A stretch of 64,000 bases of DNA from Platerodrilus igneus (GCA_036346225.1 JARFIW010000942.1:1240001-1304000); one strand, 5' to 3'. Shown: positions 28,430 to 39,055, counted from the stretch's first letter. The notes: generated by a model not told the origin, from the letters alone. Translations and numbers: made by a program.

Positions 28430-30240
28430 AAAATGTGCTACGGATAGATGATGATGAAATTCCATTTCAAGGGACGAGTAACCAGACGATGCAAGTTTAA
28501 ATGATTTGTGATATGAAAATACCCGAGAAGACGGAAATGATAGTAATGGGACGCCCGGATGCTACGCTCCGGGAAGGACAAGTATGCATGATGGAAACAA
28601 CTGAATCGGGAATGGTCAGGAGGGCTTACTGATTGGAAGAACGCTAGTAAAGCATCGAAATATGATACCAGTAAGGGTGCTAAACATTAATCCGCATACG
28701 ATGACCCTGAAGAAAAACATTATTGTGGGAAGTTGCATTCCAGTATGCCATATTAAACGTTGTGTGGACGACACAAAAGATAAACCAGCTAACGGTTGCT
28801 CACAGAAATTGTTGGATATGTTGATACCTTTGTGTCAAGGAATAAACGGCGACCAACTGGGCAAGGTAAAAGAACTGGTCGGACGATATCGAGGTGTGTT
28901 TGCAGTGGATGATAGTGAGTAAGCAAGGACGAATGTTGTGCAACATAAGATCATTACTGGAGATGCGCAACCGATAAGACTACACCCCAGGCGGCTTCCT
29001 TTGGCAAAACGTAAGGAAGCCGAGCAAATTATCACCGATGGAAAAACAGGGAGTGATTAAACCCTCGAATAGTCCATGGGCATACCCGGTAGTGCTTGTC
29101 AAGAAAAAGGATGGGTCGACAAGGTTTTGTGTAGACTACCGGCGGCTTAACAATGTGACAAAGAAAGACAGCTATCCTTTGCCCAGAATTGATGACACTT
29201 TGGATACTCTATCCGGATCTAAATGGTTTTTGACCTTGGACTTGACAAGCGGATACTGGCAGGTAGGCTTAGAGCCAAACAATAAAGAAAAAACTGCGTT
29301 TACAATTGGAACTGGATTATGGCACTTCAAGGTCATGCCATTTGGATTATGCAATGCCCCTGCTACTTTAGAACGTTTGATGGAGTCGATACTGCGTGGA
29401 CTGTCCTGGAAAACACGTCTGGTGTACCTAGACGACGTGATAGTGTTAGGCCGGTCTTTTGAAGAACACCTTAAGAACCTACAGGAGATATTCCAAAGAT
29501 TACGCGGGGCAAACCTTACATTGAGCCCCAAGAAATGTCACCTATTTGGAAAAGAGGTGAAATACCTAGGACATGTCGTTTCGGAGACCGGAATAAGAGC
29601 TGACCCTGACAAAATAAAAACGGTACAAAATTGGCCTACACCAGCAGATATACACCAACTACGCAGTTTTCTAGGATTGTGCACATATTACCGACGGTTT
29701 ATACTTGGGTTTGCGAACATTGCCAAACCATTAACGAAATTAACCAAAGATGGTCAAGAATATGATTGTAATGACGACTGCCACAGTGCATTTCAACAAC
29801 TGAAACGGCTACTAGTTACAGCACCAATTTTGAGCTATCCACGGATGGAGGGGAAGTTTGTGTTGGATACCGATGCCAGTAACACAGCTATAGGAAGCGT
29901 TCTTTCTCAAGTGCAGGCCGGACAAGAAAAGTTTATTGGGTATTTCAACGAGGTCTTGTCGCGGCCAGAAAAGAACTATTGTGTGACAAGAATGGAGCTG
30001 TTGGCCGTCGTCAAATCCGTAGAGCACTAATATAAGTACTTATACGGCCGTAAATTTCTATTGAGAACAAACCATGCTGCATTAAAATGGTTACTGCAGT
30101 TTTGAAATCCCGAAGGACAAGTTGCAAGGTGGATAGAACGGCTGCAAGAATATGACTTTGACACAGAACATCGTGTAGGAACTAGCTATCGGAATGCAGA
30201 CGCTCTGTCAAGGAGACCTTGTCCGGCAGACTGCAATCAT
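28430..30240 (+). pseudogene. Gypsy-2 reverse transcriptase and RNase H
   Basis: The linker is open at 28662-28922, then TAA at 28921-28923. RT begins in [18 protein letters not shown]. The open frame 29038-30030 holds [35 protein letters not shown] (motif A Asp), [16 protein letters not shown] and YLDD at 29425-29436 (catalytic Asp pair intact), then [14 protein letters not shown]. RNase H begins [17 protein letters not shown] and continues past stops at 30028 and about 30103 with WIERLQEYDFDTEHRVGTSY and RNADALSRRP. The enzymes copy the element RNA to DNA and degrade the template strand. Confidence 0.9.
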
Positions 30241-30249
30241 TGCTCCAAG

Positions 30250-31425
30250 ATGGAAGAGAAAATAAGTGTCATCCATAAAATGAAGGTAACCGATGATACT
30301 TGGCAACCCGAAAAAATACGACAAGACCAAGAGAAAGACTTCGAATTGGTACGTATTATTGTGTGGAAAAGTAGAGGACAACGACCAGCTTGGGAAGAAA
30401 TTAGTATTTCATGTAGGAGTCTGAAGGCATACTGGACACAGTGGGACTCCTTGGTGATTGAAAATAGAATCTTGCAACGAAGCCTGGAATGTGAAGATGG
30501 CACTGAGAGACTTCAAGTGATAGTGCCGAGAAGCAGAGCGCCGGAAGTGTTGCAGCACTTGCACTATGGTATTTCCAGAGGGCACTTTGACGTGAAAAGA
30601 ACTCTCGAAAGAGTGAGAGAAAGATTCTATTGGGTGAACTGCAAAAAAGATTTGAAGGTGTGGTGCCGGAAATGTGAGTTGTATGCCTTTGCAAATGGCT
30701 CGGTCACAAAACGTAAAGCCTCAATGAGACAGTATAACGTGAGGAATCCTTTTGAGAGAGTAGCCATTGATATAGATGGTCCGTTTCCTGAATCAGAGAA
30801 AAGAAATAAATACATCTTGGTTGCAATGGATTATTTTACCAAATGGCCGGCGGCATATGCTATACCTAACCAAGAAGCTGAGACGGTTGCAGATGTACTA
30901 GTGAGGGAGTTGTTTTGTCGCTTTGGAGTTCCGTTGGAATTACACTCCGATCAAGGTCGGAACTTCGAATCAGCTTTGTTTCAAAACGTCTGCAAGCATC
31001 TTGGAGTCAGGAATACTAGAACCATGCCACTTCATCCTCAATCGGATGGAATGGTTGAAAGAATGAACAGGACGTTAGGAAAGTACCTAGCCAAAGGTGT
31101 CTCTGAACATCAACGAGACTGGGATCAATATTTACATTTGTTCCTACTGGCGTACCGATCTTCGGTACATGATAGCACATGATACTCTCCCGCTTGCGTG
31201 ATGTTAGGACGTCAATTGCGGCTACCATGTGATCTTCTGTTTGGATTTAAACCTGGAGAACAGATCGCAGGTGAAGATTACGTTAGTAAGCTTCGTGAAA
31301 GATCAAATAGCATTCACGAAAACGTCCGAAAAAATATCTTAGCAGCAAGCGATCGAATGAAATCACAATATGACACGAGAGCTCAAGAAGGTGGTTATCA
31401 ACCGAGATTTAGTGTGGTTGTATAA
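30250..31425 (+). pseudogene. Gypsy-2 integrase
   Basis: Open 30250-31182, a TGA at 31180-31182, then open again to 31425 in the same frame. The N-terminal zinc-binding HHCC is seen as H-x3-5-H (LHYGISRGHFDVKRTLERV) with CRKC. The catalytic core has Asp in AIDIDGPFPESE, Asp in LHSDQGRNFESALF and Glu in DGMVERMNRTLG, the normal D,D(35)E set. The frame ends at 31425 through a small indel around 31400; the natural continuation is the frame starting at 31370. Integrase inserts the cDNA into the host genome. Confidence 0.9.
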
Positions 31426-32320
31426 TCCACAAAGAAAGCGTGGGTTGTCGCCAAAATTACAAAGACAATGGGAAGGCCCGTACGAAGTGTTAACAAGAAT
31501 TAATGATGTAGTGTACCGGATCAGAAGATCTCCCCGTGGTAAACCGAAAGTGGTATACTTTGACCGATTAACATCTTATGCTGGCAACAACCAGGGGGAC
31601 TTGAGTAATGAGAATGGTGTGCGAAGAGTTATTAATCGTGAGCCAAATGTAGATTTTGAGAGTTTCATAGCGGCGCATGGTTGTTCTGCTAAGGCGAGAT
31701 TTGGCGTTGTTGTTGAAAAACAACAAGATCTGTTTAGAACACCAGAAGAGTATTCCCTTGCACATTGCGTAGCTCAGGACCTGCAAATGTCAAGAGGGAT
31801 AGCTATTGTTTTCAAGAAAAAGTTTGGATATGTGAATGAATTAGTACAACAGCAGCCAACTGTAGGAAGAGCTTTTGTTCTTCAGGATAAAAATCGTTAT
31901 GTTTACTATCTGGTCACCAAAAATCCTTCATGGCAGAGACCTAGTTATGAACCTTTATGGAAGGCTTTGCTAAATCTTAAGGCTCAGATGATGAAAAATG
32001 GAGTAACAAAACTAGCGGAGCCCAAGCTAGGCTGTGGACTGGATCGCTTAGATTGGAGGATAGTCCGAAATATGCTAGAAGTAGTTTTTCAGGAAACCAA
32101 CGTGCAGGTCCTTGTTTGTTGTTATCAACCGGTTGCCTACCAAGACCAAGAAAAGAGTGTTGACTGTTATTTCCAACGACGTGGTGGATGCACCAGAGGA
32201 GATAGCTGCCGATACCGTTATCAGGCATCGAATTGGCGTCAACATGTATTTACAGTTACGAGACGTAACGGTTTTAAAGAGGAGGCAGTGTTACAAGCTA
32301 CTATTAGGCAACCCGTCTAA
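31370..32320 (+). CDS. Gypsy-2 pol C-terminus: GPY/F region, TARG1/OARD1-type macrodomain, CCCH-like zinc finger
   Basis: One uninterrupted 316-codon frame. Residues about 13-68 are the integrase tail (DLVWLYNPQRKRGLSPKL, WEGPYEVLTRIND, VYFDRL), that is, GPY/F. Residues about 113-252 match the macrodomain of human OARD1/TARG1, which removes ADP-ribose from glutamates: SLAHCVAQDLQMSRGIAIVF, KKFGYVNEL, RYVYYLVTKNPSW, PKLGCGLDRLDW. The lysine and aspartate used for catalysis in TARG1 (Lys84 and Asp125 of the human protein) are present as Lys184 and Asp225. Residues 266-284 are a CCCH-like finger, C-x7-C-x5-C-x3-Tyr, with Tyr in place of the last His. The stop codon lies 30 bp inside the 3' LTR. 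The first ATG is internal; in an intact element the frame would be the end of pol. Function in the element is inferred, not shown. Confidence 0.88.
   Translation: MTRELKKVVINRDLVWLYNPQRKRGLSPKLQRQWEGPYEVLTRINDVVYRIRRSPRGKPKVVYFDRLTSYAGNNQGDLSNENGVRRVINREPNVDFESFIAAHGCSAKARFGVVVEKQQDLFRTPEEYSLAHCVAQDLQMSRGIAIVFKKKFGYVNELVQQQPTVGRAFVLQDKNRYVYYLVTKNPSWQRPSYEPLWKALLNLKAQMMKNGVTKLAEPKLGCGLDRLDWRIVRNMLEVVFQETNVQVLVCCYQPVAYQDQEKSVDCYFQRRGGCTRGDSCRYRYQASNWRQHVFTVTRRNGFKEEAVLQATIRQPV
32276..32288 (+). promoter_or_regulatory. Gypsy-2 polypurine tract
   Basis: AAAGAGGAGGCAG directly precedes the TG of the 3' LTR, the expected place for the plus-strand primer. It overlaps coding sequence of the C-terminal frame. 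Confidence 0.75.
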
Positions 32321-32823
32321 CACAGAAATGCCGTAAGCACTGTATATTCTCCAGGGACCAAGTATTTTCTAGCAATTACTGGAGGATGAATCATTCTTTT
32401 AATTCAGAATATAAATAAGACCGATGATGAAGTATGGAGTTAGACTATATCAGAATGTCGAATACAAATTATATCGTGTAAAGTCAAATAGTTAAGGTTT
32501 TGGAAGTTCAAGAGTAAACATAAATTTATATTATGTGAACGTGTCTATTGTAAATGCAGCTTGTAGAATACATAAATTGACAAAAGTGTAATAAATAAAT
32601 AGTGGTGTTAGTGTTGTTAATACACCTATGGTTAAGGATTTAGTTTAAGAAGATACTAGTGCTTGTAAATTCATTAGTGTGATAGTGCTTCATTGTTAAT
32701 TGGACTGAAAGCATCTATAAATAAAGCATATACTGTTAATTAGATTTGTGAACAGTGAGTAATAAAGACTTTTGTTATTACTTGTTTTAAATTACTGTAC
32801 CGCGGTAATAGTAGCCCGCTACA
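32289..32823 (+). repeat. Gypsy-2 3' LTR
   Basis: Starts TGTTACAAGCTACTATTAGG, ends GTAGCCCGCTACA, and is followed by the target duplication TTAT. Its first 32 bases also code for the end of the pol frame. Confidence 0.9.
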
Positions 32824-33653
32824 TTATCTTACAGGTTTATTTTTTTTGGAAAAATAGTACTTATTCCTTAACTTAGAAGTGGTACTTGGTTGTTTAAAAC
32901 ATTCATTTCGTTGTTTTAAGATAATTTAAGGTGCACACACACACACACACTAAAACTGTCTAGCAGCTTTCTTAAACGGTCAACTACTGGTGCCTTTACC
33001 TTATGTCCAGAAAAAACTTAAATTCCAAGGAACAATCCACTTAGTATATTTGTATTTAGTTAAGCACTGCTAAAATGTAAGATTACTTACAATTATAACT
33101 TTATGAGTTTGTAGTTAACTTGTAACTGCATTCTTCTCACTTTAGTTTTCATGTGAATTGGTTTCTTCTTATAAAATTAAATCCAAAAGGTAACAATTTG
33201 GATACTAGACTAATTTGGGGTTTTCTACAGTGATTGTGCATTTTGGTACACAATAGATGAAAATTAGAAACGGTGTGGTGATTGTGCTCATTTATAACAC
33301 TCATAGCTACTTGTAACTAGAGATAAGATGTAATACATTAGCCAAGGGTATTTTTAAATTGTTCCTACTGATATGATGGTTGTCTACGTTTCGGTTTCAG
33401 TATTCTTTTTAACCACTTATCATTTGAGAGACTGATAATTCTAAAACGTATTTGATCATAACAGTCGTGTTTGTATATCTGTTAGATAGATTTGTTAGTA
33501 AAACTGGAACCAGAGTAATATATTTTGCATTTTACATTAAAATTTTCCCACGGGCAAATTAATATAAACTTTATGAATCTAGGATTTGTGTTGTGTAATT
33601 AAACGTCAGCTGGTTGGGTCGGGAGATCTGAATGCCAGACAGAGATAACAGAA
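32824..33653. other. DNA-transposon tail and 5' flank of ELL
   Basis: Begins with the second half of the transposon tail split by Gypsy-2 (GGTCAACTACTGGTGC at about 32980), with a short (AC)n run at 32934-32950. The rest up to 33653 should contain the ELL promoter and 5' UTR. No core promoter element can be singled out. Confidence 0.4.
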
Positions 33654-33785
33654 ATGGCGGCGCTCTGTCCAGGTGTGAAGTATGGATTGCAATCGCGAGA
33701 AAATTGTAGTGGAAATAAAGACTTAATTTTTGTGAAATTAACAGATTCGGCGTTTCGTGCAATAGAAGATTATATAAAAAACCAG
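33654..33785 (+). CDS. ELL: ELL elongation factor, first coding exon
   Basis: ATG at 33654 opens 44 codons ending CAG at a good donor (CAG/GTGAGT at 33786). The peptide contains KYGLQSRENCSGNKDLIFVK and LTDSAFRAIEDYIKNQ. This matches the start of the conserved N-terminal domain of ELL/ELL2 (Drosophila Su(Tpl)), in which a YGL block is followed by HVKLT-xx-AxRALE. ELL proteins raise the elongation rate of RNA polymerase II by suppressing pausing and are part of the super elongation and little elongation complexes in the nucleus. The ATG context (GAAATGG) is fair and MAA is a usual start. No further ELL exon was found, so the first intron exceeds 30 kb or the next exons were missed. Confidence 0.75.
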
Positions 33786-36700
33786 GTGAGTTTTTAAAAA
33801 AATCCTGTTATGATTTTTCCACTTAATAAATTTGACAGCTAGAGCTTTCCTTTTTAGTCGCCATATTCAGGTCTTATTAACCTACTAGAATTGTTTTTAA
33901 AGCAATAAATAATAAATAAATCGATAGTTTGTACTTTTAGGCATGTTAAATTCTATTTTTTTAAGTAAATCAAGTTAGATAAATTATGAAACATTTGATT
34001 CAAAGGTGACGCCACGTCAACATATTGAACCATTTTAATGTATTATTTAGCAATATGAATGATTTAAAATATCATTTCTTATAGTATCCAGTTGGATTCT
34101 GTTTATATAGGTCTTAAATAATTATAATATTTGAATATTAGGCCGAGTTTGAGTCATACAAAGTTGTTGCCATACATGGTTGTGTGTGACACTAATAGAT
34201 TTTCTTGAGAAAGTGATAGTCTTGTTTTTTAAACATTTGAAGTTCATGATTTTCATATTTTAAACTTTATTTTACCAAAATACAGATTCCATTTATATCA
34301 CTTTAAAAACTGAATAAACAGCACCAACAAAATAGGTTAGTTATGTTGGAATAACCCAATGACATCAAAATGTGGCAACACAAATTTTGCTAGTATATTT
34401 GTTTTGATATTCATTTCGATTATTATCATTGTAATGATTCTGCTTTACATGGAGTCTGTTATTGTCTTGACTATCTATCTTACTTCAAACACTGCTTACG
34501 AGTATGAGAGATTATTAAATCTAAAATTTGTATGTAGATATCATTTAAATGTCAATGAAACTAATTTCTAGATATTGAATATATTTTGCAATCGTATCTA
34601 CGTCTAAGCTTAGCAGAACAATGTTGAGAACTAGTCCAAGAATCATATTAATTGAATTAATTGTAATCCAAATAACACACCCATGTAGTAATTGCATACT
34701 GTATTGCACATTTGAAGAATGCTAATATGTAAATGAAAAAATTTAATAAAATACTTATAACAGGACTAGTCTAAACAAACTATTTGTTAATATTAAAAGT
34801 ACAAAATATTTGGCTAGACAAGTTTTAGTGAACTATTACAAATTGTACGTCTTAAAAAATATTGCACGATTTTTTGTCTTATTAAGTAATTGTATAGCTA
34901 TGAGAACAGCTTATAAAAGTGTATTTACGTATATCGTTAAGCATTCAATCGTCCTTTGAAACGGTAAATTTAGTTTATTAAAAATCAATTTTCTATTAAA
35001 TTGTATAATTTGCCTTTCACTTAGAAGTACTATTTTTTCTTCTGTGTCATAGTTACCAGGTAGTACAAGTTGTTTTCTAAAGTTTTATAATAAAAATGTA
35101 ACAGAAAATTACTTTGAAACCTTCTAAAATATAAATAAAAATAAATTATTTACTTAAACGATTGTAAAATCTTAAATTGAAGCACGTATTTTAAGAAACA
35201 AATACTTGGGTAGCAATATATTAGAACTTTAAACAATTCTTAATATGTTCAAGAGCCTGAAAATGAAGAAAAGTACTGATGGAAGTTGTAACAGGCTAAT
35301 CGAGAACATGTGCACACACATGTATACGTGCTACCTGCAACAAGCACGTGGAGTCTAGCAAACCATGACAATCAAGCTGTAGAGCAATCTATGGCAGGAG
35401 CTACATCGCACAAAAGGCCATAACGTCACACGTGACTGCCTATAAGATACCGCAATACCCTACAGTAAATAACCTTACCTGTGGGCAATGCGGGTTTGCT
35501 TAGGTAGAGTGTCACCACTATGATAGTCATAGGAAAGCGATAAATAAATAAAAAGAACTCCAATAATCGCACATCAAGTACAGGATATCTTACGAACTTT
35601 GCACCTGACTAAAAAGTTGATGATGTAAACAAATTGAGAGCAAATTCGAGTAATAATCAAAAACAATTGAATTCCTCAACCTGAAATCGCTTCTACGAAC
35701 ACTTAGCTAAAATAACCAAATACAAAACAAACAACAAATCAAGCATGTAGAAAAAGAACAGCGAAAAGGAGACACAAATAAGCATATAACACACACTCAT
35801 ATAAAATAACCTAAAGTAAAGACTAAACAAAACTTGTAGAAGCTACAGACAGCGCAAGTATAAACACAAAAATAACAGGCATTACCACAATTATAGGTAA
35901 TAAAATTCATAGCAACACTACATGTAAGAACCACAACTACTAATTTATGCAGGAACAAAAAATACACCTAAAATTAAAACAATCAACATTAAAAAACACA
36001 CAAAAAGAAATAAAACTACACCATAACAACACAGAATCCAAACAAAAATAAATGTATGTAAGAAAACATCTCAAAAAGAAGCAAAAACTAATTGAAAAAA
36101 TCTCAAAACAAACGCCAATAGAAGAACTAAATGAAAAGAAACAAAAGAGTATTAACAGAATACAACAATCAAACTTTCAAGCACAATCAAAAGAAATTCG
36201 TTCAGGTTGTAGACAACACCAAATTACAATTTAAAATTCACCACACACACAAACACCTGAACTCGGTACGATACAACCAATATACACAATGGATCTAAAC
36301 AAAAACAAATAAATTCAACACAGTAAACGAAATACTAAACAAAAAAATCTTCAATTTTGAGGGAAAGAGTTGATTATTTTATTATTTTCTTTTCATTCTT
36401 TAGAAATAATTATAATTAATTTTTATTTTCGATCGAACTTTGCAGCTCAAATGGTAACCACAAGAGTAATAGAAAGTAAATGAGAAACTCCTTAACACTA
36501 ATAACATTTGCATGTAAAAGACTGTAATTTTTTTAACGTTAGAACATTTCCCATGAGCTACCATTGTCCTGTGCTCCATAAACAAGCCAAATTTGTCATT
36601 TAATTTATGCCCAAATACATTTTACAAAATTAATTAACAATGAAATATATAAAACATATAACATGACTGACACCTTCAGGACTGGAAAAACTGTTTGCAT

Positions 36701-36800
36701 GGAAATTTTTTAAAAAAAGTTGTAACGTAGTGTGATTGGGCATAAATTGTATGATTTTAGCTCAACTGATATGTAATTAACTTAATTCTAAGTACGTAAA

Positions 36801-36805
<5 letters not shown>
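33786..36805. other. ELL intron 1, first part
   Basis: AT-rich. The plus strand becomes strongly A-rich and poor in G from about 35560 to 36340, which yields a Lys/Gln-rich open frame (36052-36234) with no domain. The stretch 35290-35540 is less AT-rich and may be an old repeat. No gene recognised. Confidence 0.4.

Positions 36806-36839
<34 letters not shown>
36806..36839. repeat. (TA)n microsatellite
   Basis: About 17 TA units, abutting the TTGCTGTGATAAGG end of element C. Confidence 0.95.
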
Positions 36840-36841
<2 letters not shown>

Positions 36842-38660
36842 CTGTGATAAGGGGTTGTTTAAGGGTGCACGACATAGTGAAGGTCACTAGAGAATGAGTA
36901 ATTAGAATAGGCAGCAGAAAATGGTAGTTATTTCAGGAAATAAGTAAGAAATAGAAGTAGATAGTAAGTAGGCAACACCCTGTGTACAAAGTAGAAATAG
37001 TTTTGGGCGACGAGGAAAGACATAGGAAGACGCATAGTTGGCGAGGAATGAGAAATACAAGTATTAAACGGATGGTAAAGATTAAATACCCTGTAGATAG
37101 TGTTCAGTTGATATAAGTAAAGCGAATAAGAATATTTTTCAGTAGAAGCACGCGTATAAATGATAAAGTATAATTAGACACGCATTAAGAAAAGAGTCTC
37201 AGGACGATTAATGTCTGGATGTGAAAATAGAGTTTCATGTAGCTAATATAATGCGTATAAAGATCTAACCATTTTGATAAGAGAAATGAGTAAAATTGCG
37301 TGAATCGCATGTAAACAATGAAAGTTTAAAGTAAAATTGCATCAGTTGTTTATGGAAAGGCGACTATTCTATCAAAATACAGCATGTTGATAAGTGAAGA
37401 CACCTGCAGGCAGGTGGGCATTATGAACGAACGCAGAGCATTACATCAGAAAATATTCGAAATGGAATTATTTGATTGGTCCGAACCAAACGACAGGTTC
37501 TAGACCACACCACGGATGCAGTGGGGATTCGAAATTATATTAGCAAGCACCGCGATAAGAAAGTCAGTTTTGAACTCAATGAAGGCCCAAGTGCATTGCC
37601 AGTAATACTGAATAATACGTAACAAGTGGTACAAAGTGAAATAAATGAGTGTGTATATGAAAATTACCGTTTAAAACGTAAGTAGGATTATTTTTATGAA
37701 TTAATCGTAAACTAAGACATAAAAATAATAGGGCTTCGAGGTCTGAGGAAAATAGGCCAGAATGCTTGATGTTAAGAAAGATTACAATAAAACAATTTAA
37801 ATGTCGAGCGAAAGGAAGAACATAATCTTGAAGTATAGGGGTGAGCAATTACAAATTTGAAGTCTATGGCAAGAATGATTAAAGTATAAAATTATAATTT
37901 AAGGGTGTTGGTCCATAATGGTGATAAGTTAAATGGAATCGAAAATTGGGAAGATTAATTTTAATGGAAGCGTCGTCGTAAAAAGATAAAACCAGGTCAG
38001 ATTGTTAGTTATAAGGCATCTGTTTTTCTACAAGAATTTTATTTTATTTTTAATATCAAATTGGCTAAATATTATATGCTTGTAAACAAGTCAACAAAGG
38101 GTTGAATACGTATTGAAATAATAATAAGAAAACGGATTTAGAATATTCTACATTTGTTGGTAAAGGTAATGAGTTTTCTTTGGTGACTTTGGTTTTTGTA
38201 CAAATTAAATGGTTGTTGATAAATGAAATTTATAAAGGTGAATTAATTTGAAAATGTATTGTAAATAACGTAAAAGCTGTACATAAAGCATTAGTTTCAT
38301 TAAATGGGATCCAAACTTACTGAATTTTTATAATTACAAATATATGCTAGCCGAGGTCTTAAGATTGAAATAGTACAGAGGAGGAGCCACAAATTAAGTA
38401 GGGCAGAGATAACCCGCAAAGGCGGTAACTTGTTGAATTTTGTCATTGGTCGATAAAGTTGTTTATGATAAACTCCAGTTGATAGCAACGTTAAGAAACA
38501 GCTGGAGGAGGAAATAATCACAAGCTGTAGGAAAGATTAAAATGGTGGTTCAATAATTTAATTTAGTATTATAGCAATTAAAATAAATAGGTCGCTCAAC
38601 GTAAGGACACGTGATATTACAGAATTAATAGGTCGACCCCCAAAAAGGGGTATGTACAGC
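36839..38660 (-). mobile_element. Element C: (TA)n-flanked non-autonomous repeat
   Basis: On the plus strand it starts ATTGCTGTGATAAGGGGTTG and TTTAAGGG, the reverse of the right end of element A. Inner blocks CAGTAGAAGCACGCGTAT, ACACGCATTAAGAAA and CATTTTGATAAG (37140-37300) match element A in reverse (40480-40640). The other end (about 38655) reads into CAGCAATATATATA. No coding capacity seen. Confidence 0.65.
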
Positions 38661-38691
38661 AATATATATACATATATATATATATATATAA
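38661..38691. repeat. (TA)n microsatellite
   Basis: TA tract with one CA interruption, between element C and the palindrome. Confidence 0.9.
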
Positions 38692-38727
38692 AATTAGTAA
38701 TATTGACTGTTCTTATAATGTATATGT

Positions 38728-39010
38728 AAGTTAAATATTGGGGATACAGTCAGATTGCGTACTTATTTAGAATAAACTTCTTTTAACCATTTCAAGCTTT
38801 CGAAAATTGTTTTATTTTCTTCATCAGGATAGATTATAAAGTTTACAATTATACAAACATAATATGACATCTAGATGTCATATTATGTTTGTATAATTGT
38901 AAACTTTATAATCTATCCTGATGAAGAAAATAAAACAATTTTCAAAGCTTGAAATGGTTAAAAGAAGTTTATTCTAAATAAGTACCAATCTGACTGTATC
39001 CAATATTTAA

Positions 39011-39014
<4 letters not shown>
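38728..39014. repeat. Near-perfect palindrome with hammerhead-like cores
   Basis: Two arms of about 143 bp meet at TGACATCTAGATGTCA (centre 38872/38873) with no spacer and only a few mismatches or 1-2-base indels. Each arm carries CCTGATGAAG ... TTTTC(G)AAAGC, in opposite orientation; the left arm keeps CGAAA and the right has lost the G. It is flanked on both sides by TA tracts. It looks like two pLTR-type ends of a Penelope-like element joined head to head (inference). Confidence 0.8.

Positions 39015-39053
<39 letters not shown>
39013..39053. repeat. (TA)n microsatellite
   Basis: About 20 TA units between the palindrome and element A. Confidence 0.95.

Positions 39054-39055
<2 letters not shown>

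Larger units (their letters stand above)
26171..32823 (+). mobile_element. Gypsy-2: structurally complete Ty3/Gypsy LTR retrotransposon with macrodomain
   Basis: A 6653-bp element with 533/535-bp LTRs (TGTTAC...GCTACA), a 4-bp target duplication TTAT (26167-26170 and 32824-32827), a PBS-like site right after the 5' LTR and a purine tract right before the 3' LTR. The order of domains is gag with a zinc knuckle, protease, RT, RNase H, integrase, GPY/F, macrodomain and CCCH finger. LTR copies differ mainly in their first 80 bp and I estimate about 95% identity by eye. Stops and frameshifts interrupt gag and pol, so this copy is not autonomous as read. Confidence 0.95.

Noticed and set aside
28921..28923. 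Programmed readthrough or frameshift signals in Gypsy-2 pol
   Set aside because: Stops and shifts are scattered (28424, 28921, 30028, 30103, 31180, about 31400) at positions where protein similarity simply continues; decay or sequence error explains them better.
35290..35540. Less AT-rich block that might be an exon of ELL
   Set aside because: No frame shows ELL-domain residues and stops are frequent in all frames.
36052..36234. Lys/Gln-rich 60-codon open frame
   Set aside because: It lies in a long A-rich, G-poor tract where open frames arise by composition; no domain or splice context.
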